Below are positions 42,301 to 49,555 of a DNA stretch of 64,000 nt, piece by piece. Below the pieces are notes generated by a model, which ran no database searches, was not told the DNA's origin, and worked only from the letters and a program-made list of their open reading frames with translations. Position 1 is the first letter of the stretch, and every line of letters begins with the position of its first letter. This DNA is from a bacterium. GTDB lineage: Bacteria; Vulcanimicrobiota; JABDET01. Both the position numbers and the translations under genes were made by a program. The stretch lies in assembly GCA_021817145.1 (NCBI GenBank), contig JAKAVV010000005.1:96341-160340 (forward strand), in the 5' to 3' direction.

Positions 42301-42791
42301 CAGGAATAGAGATTTTTGCCTCAGGGGAAATTATCTTGGAAAACAATCAATCTTTTGCTATTGAGAAAATAAAAAATATTGTGGCTTCTTCCCCTTCTTT
42401 TCGAGATAAAAGTTTTAATCATATCGAAGCTGTTTATCCTCCTAAAATGCATGGAAATCCTGTTGCATTTATTGTTAATTTCAAAAATACGGGTAATTCC
42501 AATGCTTACCATATTGTTTTTCGAGGAAATATTCCTAAAGGGTGGAGATACGTTAAAAACTCAACCTGTTTCAATGGAAGAGGGGTAAAGGATGAACAGG
42601 ATGAATCTCCTCTGTTTTTAAACTCGGGATTGACTGCTGCTCGAATCGAAGCGGATGAAGAAGGAACTTTCTCTTTCCAGGCTTATTTACCTCAAGGGAT
42701 ATCTTTAGGTAAAGAAGGGGATAAAGAGTTTCCAAGAATTACCGTTGAATCGCAAAAAATGGATCCTTATGAAATCTTCCCTAAAGGGTAA
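39387..42791 (+). CDS. Large eight-repeat DUF11-type protein without signal peptide
   Basis: A protein of 1134 residues made of about eight consecutive repeats of 125-135 residues after an N-terminal segment of about 60. Each repeat runs: PG-(E/D)-x-(L/V)-(T/S)-Y, NxG, YxxxS, a NG-x-P element, SPLF and L-x-(V/I)-G, the pattern of DUF11 conserved-repeat proteins usually found on cell surfaces. There is no signal peptide or membrane anchor; the N-terminus MGIASANRLLQLLKRGDR resembles that of the protein at 37497. ATG 39387 follows AAAGGAGGGG; the frame opens at 39366. Export through the flagellar system is possible but unproven. Confidence 0.85.
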   Translation: MGIASANRLLQLLKRGDRTEVAPAERIADPPSNNGKSLGNPNDDLKKRASEINPSPLELKDLERENLYPLETAYEGEVKPGGLIRLYAFLKNMTNENWDEVFLRLENSQELHYVLGTTFCDGENIPDQGGTSPVLSSEGVSLKKFPPDGKRKIAVQMEIDSAAPENSCIETSFFLKKRGEALFKQQGSLLLKGDLQFSKSDCSLFSEAKETIKPGEVISCAVTLFNPGQVEITRVSVLLKSSAHLAYIPGSAVIDDRPILDPVSGELLFSQQGLYLASLRPKEKRTLKFQVKADFPLDCGEIVSISGGIQSDQSSLLELDPLKFIVQSSPEFSTGKNTLIRSLVDKEVNATELIPYVIQYQNSGDANAYGTVIRIESSPSLELVPGSLRIEENQVSQETLLFSKGISLGTIKPGQIGKIAFQMRIKTPIENGTDAAVKGILSFLKGDDLEIPQVTHKITAKPFFADPKLNWIEVHPKGDVKPGDLLTYTLCLRNSGEALHAYQTRVRCLIPPELTCIPGTLSINGVKSKKEVSTLISEEGLELGQVKFGENQEISFQASVKSPLDNGIVLEVGGEIKAQDIDVYRILPSKSEVHAKPDFSQGINNFVDVRPGKEASPGEVLTYTIHCKNAGLVHAKNIAIFADLPEHTQYIPNKMKRNGIPVPDEEKNSPLFMPEGFNLGPLKVGDQEFITFQVKVNSPLEVGTILRGKVRIIPDKLATYILEIPPVSVCSSPDFSNPDTNFMEAFPDTPIPPGQMVTYVLYYRNVGNDDAKGIILKAGCPLKANYVKGSTRLNGIPVPDLQGTSPLFGKGLRVEDVKWNRSGNISYQVVALENIEPGAILENSGSIEWNGRSFKTNAVKNSIISLVDFSNKKYNHLSVSVPGDVAPGMLLTYTFRFKNEGTVSANGVTAKMHLSPHLQYVSNSTIVNGQPASDQFGKSPVLQNDGLAVGNVYPGQAEEISLRCVVETPLDPGIEIFASGEIILENNQSFAIEKIKNIVASSPSFRDKSFNHIEAVYPPKMHGNPVAFIVNFKNTGNSNAYHIVFRGNIPKGWRYVKNSTCFNGRGVKDEQDESPLFLNSGLTAARIEADEEGTFSFQAYLPQGISLGKEGDKEFPRITVESQKMDPYEIFPKG

Positions 42792-42805
42792 ACCTGCATA
42801 AAGTT

Positions 42806-43150
42806 TCAAGTTTTTTGATTTAAAATGGTTGAATTGACTGTGGGTTGGTAAGCTTCTTTTAATTTTTTGAGGACGACTTTAGCGTTGCCCAGATGATCTC
42901 TTTTTTGTGAAATCTCAGCCATCTTTTTTTTGAGATCATCTTTGAGTTTTTCCTCAGTGTTTAAAACCTTCTGAACGAATGGAATCAAGTCATACGCTTC
43001 TTGAGGGGTTAAAAGCGGGATCTCTTTTTCTATTTTCACAAGAAGCTTCTTGTTTTCTATGAAAATTTCCTTTGCTTTTTGAGGAGAAGGGGAAGATTCT
43101 ATCTCTTTTAGTCGGATTAAAATCTCTTCATACGATTTTTTTATGTTCAT
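42806..43150 (-). CDS. fliT: FliT-like small helical protein downstream of fliS
   Basis: A 114-residue, strongly helical, Lys/Glu-rich protein. Length, helical composition, a C-terminal Lys-rich coiled coil (KAVLKKLKEAY-like) and its place after fliD-fliS match FliT export chaperones, but no sequence motif is decisive. It faces the DUF11 gene tail to tail with 14 bases between the stops. Transcribed from the fliD promoter by inference. Confidence 0.55.
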   Translation of the reverse strand: MNIKKSYEEILIRLKEIESSPSPQKAKEIFIENKKLLVKIEKEIPLLTPQEAYDLIPFVQKVLNTEEKLKDDLKKKMAEISQKRDHLGNAKVVLKKLKEAYQPTVNSTILNQKT

Positions 43151-43185
43151 TTCAGCTCCGAGTATGCAGCAGGATTTAATCCCTT

Positions 43186-43590
43186 TTAGCTTGCTGAAAC
43201 AGCGCTCTTTTTCTGGGTTTGAAGTTTTCGGTAAGCTTCCTGCCAGGTGTCTCTTAAATCTTTAACCAGTGGAATAATCTCATCGACAGGTTCCACTTTT
43301 TTGTGAAGATTCGCTTCTTTTAATCGCGCTAACATATAGTCGTAGAGAAGGAGAAGATTTTTCCCACCCTCCCAAACTTTTACATTCAATGCCCCTGCTA
43401 ATTGAAGAATTAGCATCTGCGCTTTTTTTAAAGCATCATGAGATTTTTCGATCTCTTTTTTTTGGAGTCTTTCTTTCGAAGTGTACAACAGTTTTAATAG
43501 AAGATCATAAGCTACCACCACAAGGGCTTCAGGACTGGATGATTCAACCTGAATCATTTGATACTTTTGAGCCGGATGAGTAGGAGGCAT
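43186..43590 (-). CDS. fliS: Flagellin export chaperone FliS
   Basis: Binds unassembled flagellin in the cytoplasm and delivers it to FlhA. The N-terminal YQMIQVESSSPEALVVVAYD block (KYQ...T/S...S/P..L) and the helical bundle continuing AGALNVKVWEGGKNLLLLYDYM (in parts: GALNVKVWEGG, LLLYDYMLARL) are diagnostic. 134 residues. It starts two bases after fliD; the pair implies flagellin genes elsewhere in the genome. Confidence 0.92.
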   Translation of the reverse strand: MPPTHPAQKYQMIQVESSSPEALVVVAYDLLLKLLYTSKERLQKKEIEKSHDALKKAQMLILQLAGALNVKVWEGGKNLLLLYDYMLARLKEANLHKKVEPVDEIIPLVKDLRDTWQEAYRKLQTQKKSAVSAS

Positions 43591-43592
43591 TT

Positions 43593-45908
43593 TTAGCCGC
43601 CGAGCAGGCTAGAGGCTGTTCCTTGCTGCGCTAGACTGGATGCTGTAGAGCCTCCGCCCGATCCACTGAAGAGGTTGCTTGCAGCCGTATTTAACATTCC
43701 TAGCTGCTGAGATAAAAAACTGGATTCTCCTTGAAGCTGGGACAGGATGGTTTCCATATTGGCAAATTCCTGGTTTAACTGTTGGGTTTGGGCAGTAGCG
43801 CTGTTCTGGATTTGGGTGATTTGCTGGTTTAAGGAGTTCACTTCACTGGTATTCCCTGAAACAAGAGAAGGGAGGCCGTACTGGTTGCTGGTCAGCCCTT
43901 GTAAAACATTCTGGACATTTTGCGCAAGCTGAGTTGCAAGATTAGAGACAGCTTGAGGGTTTGAACTCATTGCATTTTGGAACTGAGTGGAATCAAAACT
44001 AAAGGAGTTAGCTGCTCCTTGTGTTTGGGTAAAACTTAATCCAAGCTGTTCAAGGGATTGAAAGGGCCCATTGATATTTGTTAAAGGATTAAGAAGAGAG
44101 CTTTCCACGTTGAACTGCGCATTTTCAATAGTAAAATTTCCGAAAAGAACCCCTGCTGCAGTGGTTTGAGTTGGCGCTGTGCCAGGGGTTGTATTATTCT
44201 GGAATGTTGGAGGGGCTGTGGCAGTGTACAGATCGCTTTCAAATTGATTTAAAGCTGTAACAACACTGTTAAAATCATTTGCTGCTGATTGGGAATTATT
44301 GCTGATGGTTAATGTTGAAGTTCCTGTTCCCGCAAGATTTAAAGTTACCCCTGTGATGGCATTGGTTACTGTGTTCGAATTATTGTAAAGGGTTGACCCG
44401 CCATTCACTGTGAGTTCAGATTGTTTCCCAATAGTTTGCGCTGCTCCTAGCAGGTCTGTGGCAGCTAGAAAGTTACCTGTTCCATCAGAAAGACTGATTG
44501 CAGTATTTCCCGAACTTTGATTGCTTAGAGAGAGGGAATCTTGGTTTTGGTTATACGTCGCTGTAACCCCTGCGCCTGAGTTGTTGATTTCGCTGATAAT
44601 GCTTGCCAGGGTATCGCTTGAAGAAACATTCAGGCTGTTTCCATTGATGGTAAAGGTTCCAGTGGAAGGCACAGCAGGTGTCCCTGTTCCAGGATTGAAA
44701 TTTGCCACACTGGCTCCTGTTACATTGGTTCCAGAAGTCGCTGGAGAAGTTGTATCAGGAGCTGCGCGATTTTCAAATTGGCTGCCATGAGGTTCTGCCG
44801 TAATGGTCATACTTCCACTTAATCCCGCATCATAAGCTTGATAAGTTGTATCCCCTGCAGTGATGTTTCGAATGTAAACCAGATAACCAGCCGCCCCAGA
44901 GGTTGGGGTTGTCACAGTAATTCCAGTGGCTCCAGAAATGGTTGCCTCAGGGCTGGCTGACGTTAAATATCCCTGGGCATTGTACCCTAAAATTTCCACG
45001 CCATAAGTATCTGCTGAATTTAATCCCCCTGCTGCAGCAGTCAATGTAGGAGCAGTGGAAGGAGCAGTCAAAACAGTTGAAGCCTGAGATAAAACCGCAT
45101 TGGGGTTGACCCCTCCTAAATGAGTAGAACTGGTAATGGTATAATCCCCTGATCCATTGCTTCCAGAAACCCCTGTTGTTAAATTGGCGATTTGCAGAAA
45201 GTTGCTTGTATCAGAGGAAGAACCAACCCCTATTGGGTTTCCATCTGATGCTGTTAACGTTAATTTGTCATTATTTAAACTGGCAGTAACCCCTATTGCT
45301 GAGCTGTTAATCGTAGAGATAATACTATCAATTGAACTGCTGGCAGCATTAACGTTAATCGTGGCTGAGTTGCCGTCATGGGTCAAGGTAAACGTGCCGC
45401 TGGTTGGAGTGGTTGGAAATCCAGCATATTGGAGTTGAATATTGGGATCCACAAATCTTCCTAAAACATTGGAAAGGGTTTCATTTGCCGCGCTGTTTGG
45501 ACCTGTAACAATCCCTTGAGAAGCTGAAGAAATGCTTCCTTGAGAAGAAACAGATGTAGGACTTGCCAGTTGAGTCACATCTATATTGTAGGAACCAGGG
45601 ACTGCTGTTGTATCAGCAGTGGCTGTAAAAACCCCTGTATTGGATGAGCTGGCAGACATTTGCGAAAAAGTGCTGGAATTTAATAGAGGTGAAAGAGCGG
45701 ATAGAATCCCTTGAAGATCTTTTACAAGAGGGGTTATTGCCCCGTTTTGATTGTTTAAAGTGGCAATTTGCGCTTCAAGAGGAGCTTCTTGAGCAGTTGT
45801 TAAACTGACCAGTTCCTGAATAATAGAACTTGTGTTTAAGCCTGAGATTAGCCCTTGGAAATTAATAGGTCCTAATCCGGCTGAGGTGTTGATCCCAGAA
45901 CTGCTCAT
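43593..45908 (-). CDS. fliD: Flagellar filament cap protein FliD
   Basis: Caps the filament and assists flagellin folding. N-terminal INFQGLISGLNTSSIIQELV and coiled-coil LEAQIATLNNQNGAI, and the C-terminal helical block GLPSLVSGNTSEVNSLNQQI (parts: YGLPSLVSG, SLNQQITQIQ), fit FliD. At 771 residues it is longer than most. It contains two flagellin-IN-like domains (about 170-235 and 410-480) and, between them, a Thr/Ala-rich fibronectin-like insert (about 280-373). Ribosome site GGAAGGTG. Probable sigma28 promoter upstream. Confidence 0.93.
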   Translation of the reverse strand: MSSSGINTSAGLGPINFQGLISGLNTSSIIQELVSLTTAQEAPLEAQIATLNNQNGAITPLVKDLQGILSALSPLLNSSTFSQMSASSSNTGVFTATADTTAVPGSYNIDVTQLASPTSVSSQGSISSASQGIVTGPNSAANETLSNVLGRFVDPNIQLQYAGFPTTPTSGTFTLTHDGNSATINVNAASSSIDSIISTINSSAIGVTASLNNDKLTLTASDGNPIGVGSSSDTSNFLQIANLTTGVSGSNGSGDYTITSSTHLGGVNPNAVLSQASTVLTAPSTAPTLTAAAGGLNSADTYGVEILGYNAQGYLTSASPEATISGATGITVTTPTSGAAGYLVYIRNITAGDTTYQAYDAGLSGSMTITAEPHGSQFENRAAPDTTSPATSGTNVTGASVANFNPGTGTPAVPSTGTFTINGNSLNVSSSDTLASIISEINNSGAGVTATYNQNQDSLSLSNQSSGNTAISLSDGTGNFLAATDLLGAAQTIGKQSELTVNGGSTLYNNSNTVTNAITGVTLNLAGTGTSTLTISNNSQSAANDFNSVVTALNQFESDLYTATAPPTFQNNTTPGTAPTQTTAAGVLFGNFTIENAQFNVESSLLNPLTNINGPFQSLEQLGLSFTQTQGAANSFSFDSTQFQNAMSSNPQAVSNLATQLAQNVQNVLQGLTSNQYGLPSLVSGNTSEVNSLNQQITQIQNSATAQTQQLNQEFANMETILSQLQGESSFLSQQLGMLNTAASNLFSGSGGGSTASSLAQQGTASSLLGG

Positions 45909-45950
45909 CTTTTCACCTTCCGTGGTTAATGCAATACGAATCCTTTTCTT

Positions 45951-45977
45951 TTATCGGGAATTTTCGTCGAAGATTAA
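45951..45977 (-). promoter_or_regulatory. Probable sigma28 (FliA) promoter of fliD-fliS-fliT
   Basis: On the minus strand: TTAATCTT (45977-45970), 11 bases, CCCGATAA (45958-45951). The enterobacterial sigma28 consensus is TAAAGTTT-N11-GCCGATAA; the -10 matches at seven of eight positions and the -35 at five of eight, with exact spacing. It lies 42 bases before the fliD ATG. Confidence 0.7.
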
Positions 45978-46050
45978 AGAATAAACAAAGTAAAAGAATA
46001 GAAAACGGACGTAGAAGGGCTTATTACTCTGTCGTAAGAATAGAAGAATT

Positions 46051-47451
46051 ATGGCGAAACAGAGAGTTTTTGTTCTTGGATTAGATGCTGTTCCTCCTTC
46101 TTTACTTAAAACCTTGAAAGGGGGAATTCCTAATTTAACAAGATTTTTAGAAACTTCTGAATATGGACCTTTAGAAAGCACACATCCCCCGATTACCTGC
46201 CCTGCCTGGGCAACCATGGCAACAGGAAAAGATCCAGGTGAATTAGGGGTTTACGGATTTAGGAATCGAACAGGTCCAGGATATGACCACCTGAAAATGG
46301 TGAGTTCAAGAGATATTCAAGCCCCTTCTGTTTGGGATTTGCTTTCACAGAGAGGAAAAGAAGTGATTGTTGTGGCTGTTCCGCCAGGATATCCCCCCAA
46401 GCCAGTCAAAGGATATTTTGTAAGCTGTTTTCTAACCCCTGGACACAAAAATAGTTTCACTTATCCTGAAGATTTTAAAGAAGAGCTGCTGAAAATCTCT
46501 CCAAAGTATAAGTTTGATGTCATGAATTTTAGAACCCCTGAAAAAGAACGAATTTTAAAAGAAATTTATGAACTGACAGATCAGCACTTCAAACTTGTCC
46601 ATCATTTTTTAAAAACGAAACCATGGGATTTTTTTATGTTTACCGAGATTGCCACAGATCGGCTTCACCATGCTTTTTGGAAATATTTTGACTCTTCGCA
46701 TCCCAAACATGATTCTGCCAGCAAATTTAAAGACGCCATTCCTGATTATTACCGTTACCTGGACAGCCTGATTGGGAAAACTTTCGAGCTTTTAGATGAT
46801 AAAACAACGGTTTTTGTCGTGTCAGATCACGGATCAAAAGCCATTCACGGCGGGATAGGAATCAACGAATTCTTAATTCGAGAGGGGTATTTAGTTCTGA
46901 AGCAGGAAGAGCTTAAGAAAAATCTTCTTATTGAACCCACTCTTCTTGTTTCTCCCTGTCTTCCTGCCGGCAATCAGAATCATGTCATAGGTGTTTCTCC
47001 TGAAATCATTGATTGGAAAAAAACCAGGGCATGGGGGGAAGGGGGGTATTATGCTCGGGTTTTTATTAACAAAAAGGGGCGCGAACCAGAAGGGATTGTG
47101 TTGGAGTCTGAATTTGAACCACTGAAATTAAAATTAAGAGAAAAGCTGCAAGCTATTCCGGATGAAAACGGGAATACTCTGGATACAAAAGTTTTATTTC
47201 CTGAGGAGATTTATCCTCTAATCACCGGGATTCCACCTGATTTAATGGTGTATTTTGATAATTTGAATTGGAGAGCCATTGGGACCATTGGATACCCTTC
47301 TCTTTATGTTTCGGAAAATGACACGGGTCCTGATGATTCTAATCACAGCCAGGATGGAATATACGCTTTCAAAAATTCTCAGACCCAGAAGAAAAAAGTG
47401 GAAGGAATGAAAATTCATCAGATTTCTCAAAAAATTTTGGAAGTGTATTAA
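46051..47451 (+). CDS. Alkaline-phosphatase-superfamily phosphodiesterase/nucleotide pyrophosphatase
   Basis: A 466-residue metal-dependent hydrolase of the type I phosphodiesterase family. Metal ligands are recognisable: the N-terminal Asp in LGLDAV, the nucleophile Thr region THPPITCPAWATMATG, the TEIATDRLHH block and VSDHGS, with a late His in DDSNHSQDG. No signal peptide. The substrate is unknown; cytoplasmic relatives act on phosphoglycerol, nucleotide or phosphonate esters. Directly abutting hemW, so probably cotranscribed. Confidence 0.85.
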   Translation: MAKQRVFVLGLDAVPPSLLKTLKGGIPNLTRFLETSEYGPLESTHPPITCPAWATMATGKDPGELGVYGFRNRTGPGYDHLKMVSSRDIQAPSVWDLLSQRGKEVIVVAVPPGYPPKPVKGYFVSCFLTPGHKNSFTYPEDFKEELLKISPKYKFDVMNFRTPEKERILKEIYELTDQHFKLVHHFLKTKPWDFFMFTEIATDRLHHAFWKYFDSSHPKHDSASKFKDAIPDYYRYLDSLIGKTFELLDDKTTVFVVSDHGSKAIHGGIGINEFLIREGYLVLKQEELKKNLLIEPTLLVSPCLPAGNQNHVIGVSPEIIDWKKTRAWGEGGYYARVFINKKGREPEGIVLESEFEPLKLKLREKLQAIPDENGNTLDTKVLFPEEIYPLITGIPPDLMVYFDNLNWRAIGTIGYPSLYVSENDTGPDDSNHSQDGIYAFKNSQTQKKKVEGMKIHQISQKILEVY

Positions 47452-48579
47452 ATGAAACCCTTAGGGCTTTATTTTCATATCCCTTTTTGCCCTTACCGCT
47501 GTCATTACTGCGATTTTCTTTCTTTTGCCAAACATGAAGAAGAGATCCCTGCATACGTGAAAGCTCTGGTTAGTGATTTGAAATTCTTTTCGGAAAGCTG
47601 CAGGGATTACGAAATTCGAACGATTTTTTTGGGAGGGGGAACCCCTTCTCTTCTTTCCGCGGAGCAAATTGAAGCCATTTTATCTGCTGTACAAACTTTT
47701 TTTCACACCAGCTGCGCTCTTGAGATTACTGTTGAATCCAACCCTGGAACCATCACTTTCGAAAAGCTGTCATCTTATCTTTCTTTAGGGGTTAATCGCC
47801 TCAGCTTTGGAGTCCAGGCTTTGCAAAATCATCATTTAAAAAGAATGGGAAGAATTCATACAGCAGAGGAAGCAGAACAAGGGTTTAATCTTGCAAGGAA
47901 AGCGGGATTTCAGAATATTAATACAGATTTGATCTTTGGACTCCCTAATCAAACTTTGGAAGAATGGGAGAATACTCTTGGTCAAGTTTTACAGTGGGCT
48001 CCTGAGCACATTTCAATGTATGGACTTCAAATTGAAGAGGGAACCCCTTTTTCTGCCGATTACAAACAGGGAATTCTGACTCTTCCAGGGGAAGAAATCG
48101 AAGCCTCCATGTATGAAAAAGGGATTGAGTTTTTAAGAGAACAAGGATATGATCAGTATGAAATTTCAAATTTCGCTAAACCTGGATTTGAATGCAGGCA
48201 CAATTTAATTTACTGGATGAATGAAGAATACCTTGGGATCGGATTAGGGGCTGTTTCATACTTAAATAAAAAGAGGTTTTGGATGACGAGAAATTTGCTG
48301 AAATATTTAAAAGGAGAAGAAAGAGCGATTGGGGAGGAAGTTCTTCCTGTTGAAAAAGAAATGGGTGAAACCATGATGCTTGGACTTCGCCTTTTACAAG
48401 GGGTTTCTAATTTAAGCTTTTTTAACCGTTTTGGGAAAAAAATTCAGGATGTCTATAAAAAGCAGATATCAAAATATTCTCCTTCAGGACTTTTAGAGTG
48501 GAAAAATGAAAACCTGTGTTTGAGCCTTTCGGGGATGATGATTGCAAATGAGATTATTCAAGATTTCATTATCATTTAA
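47452..48579 (+). CDS. hemW: Radical SAM heme chaperone HemW
   Basis: Radical SAM protein of the HemN/HemW family. The 4Fe-4S motif is CPYRCHYC (Cx3CxxC, residues 12-19), followed by GGGTPSLL and SFGVQALQNHHLKRMGR-type motifs (FGVQALQNHHLKRMGR). Missing are the extra N-terminal and C-terminal parts of true HemN oxidase, and the length of 375 fits HemW, which inserts heme into respiratory proteins. It overlaps the end of mreB (opposite strand) by eight bases. Confidence 0.9.
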   Translation: MKPLGLYFHIPFCPYRCHYCDFLSFAKHEEEIPAYVKALVSDLKFFSESCRDYEIRTIFLGGGTPSLLSAEQIEAILSAVQTFFHTSCALEITVESNPGTITFEKLSSYLSLGVNRLSFGVQALQNHHLKRMGRIHTAEEAEQGFNLARKAGFQNINTDLIFGLPNQTLEEWENTLGQVLQWAPEHISMYGLQIEEGTPFSADYKQGILTLPGEEIEASMYEKGIEFLREQGYDQYEISNFAKPGFECRHNLIYWMNEEYLGIGLGAVSYLNKKRFWMTRNLLKYLKGEERAIGEEVLPVEKEMGETMMLGLRLLQGVSNLSFFNRFGKKIQDVYKKQISKYSPSGLLEWKNENLCLSLSGMMIANEIIQDFIII

Positions 48580-49555
48580 TGGTTTCAACATATTTCCCTG
48601 TTCCAAGAGCAACGCAAGAGATCGGATCATCGGCTACATGAACCGTTATCCCTGTAACTTTTGATAAAAGTTTATCAAGCCCTTTTAGTAAAGCCCCTCC
48701 TCCTGTCAGGTAAATTCCTCGATCAATAATATCAGATGACAATTCAGGGGGGGTTTTTTCAAGAACCAATTTTACGGATTCAATGATGTTGGAAACAGGC
48801 TCTTCAACAGCTTCTCTAATCTCCTCACTAGTGATCATGACTGTTTTAGGAAGCCCATTGATCAAATCCCGACCACGAACTTCCATGGTCAGTTCTCCAT
48901 CAATGGGATAAACAGAGCCAATTTGTATTTTAATCTCTTCAGCTGTTCTTTCTCCAATCAAAAGGTTGAAGTTTTTTCGCGCGTATCGGACAATCGCTTC
49001 ATCCAGTCTATTCCCTGCAATACGAATTGAATCACTCACAACAATTCCTCCAAGGGAAATGACAGCAACATCTGTTGTTCCTCCACCAATGTCAACCACC
49101 ATATTACCACCTGGTCCTTCAACAGGAAGACCAGCGCCAATGGCAGCTGCCATTGGCTCTTCAATAATATGGACTTTTTTCGCTCCTGCTGTTTCAGCAG
49201 CTTCTTTTACTGCCCTTTTTTCCACACTGGTTACTTCTGCGGGAACCCCAATCGCAACAACAGGTTTAAAAAATCTTCTCCAGCTTTTTCCTCCGCAGAC
49301 TTTATCAATAAAATATCTGAGCATGGTCTCAGTAACTTCATAATCTGCGATAACTCCATCTCTCATGGGGCGGATAGCCGTAATATAACCAGGGGTTCTC
49401 CCCAACATGAGTCGAGCTTGTTCTCCAACAGCCACGACTTTTTTTTGAGTTCCGCTTTTGTCAATCGCAACAACTGAAGGCTCGCGCAAAACAATTCCTT
49501 GTCCTTTTACGAAAACAATGATGCTGGCTGTTCCTAAGTCAATTCCGATATGCAC
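48572..49555 (-). CDS. mreB: Rod-shape-determining protein MreB
   Basis: Bacterial actin that guides lateral wall synthesis. Phosphate loops GIDLGTASIIVFVKG and VVDIGGGTTDVAVIS, the EEPMAAAIGAGLPV segment and the C-terminal GIYLTGGGALLKGLDKLL are clear. The frame is open to 49693, but MreB normally starts right before GIDLG; the GTG at 49555 has AGGGAGG six bases upstream and gives 327 residues. It overlaps the end of murA by 17 bases, linking shape control to peptidoglycan precursor synthesis. Confidence 0.94.
   Translation of the reverse strand: MHIGIDLGTASIIVFVKGQGIVLREPSVVAIDKSGTQKKVVAVGEQARLMLGRTPGYITAIRPMRDGVIADYEVTETMLRYFIDKVCGGKSWRRFFKPVVAIGVPAEVTSVEKRAVKEAAETAGAKKVHIIEEPMAAAIGAGLPVEGPGGNMVVDIGGGTTDVAVISLGGIVVSDSIRIAGNRLDEAIVRYARKNFNLLIGERTAEEIKIQIGSVYPIDGELTMEVRGRDLINGLPKTVMITSEEIREAVEEPVSNIIESVKLVLEKTPPELSSDIIDRGIYLTGGGALLKGLDKLLSKVTGITVHVADDPISCVALGTGKYVETIK

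Noticed and set aside
44521-45438. Long plus-strand frames opposite fliD
   Set aside because: They are complements of the Thr/Gly-rich fliD coding strand, with no ribosome site, and codon pattern follows fliD.
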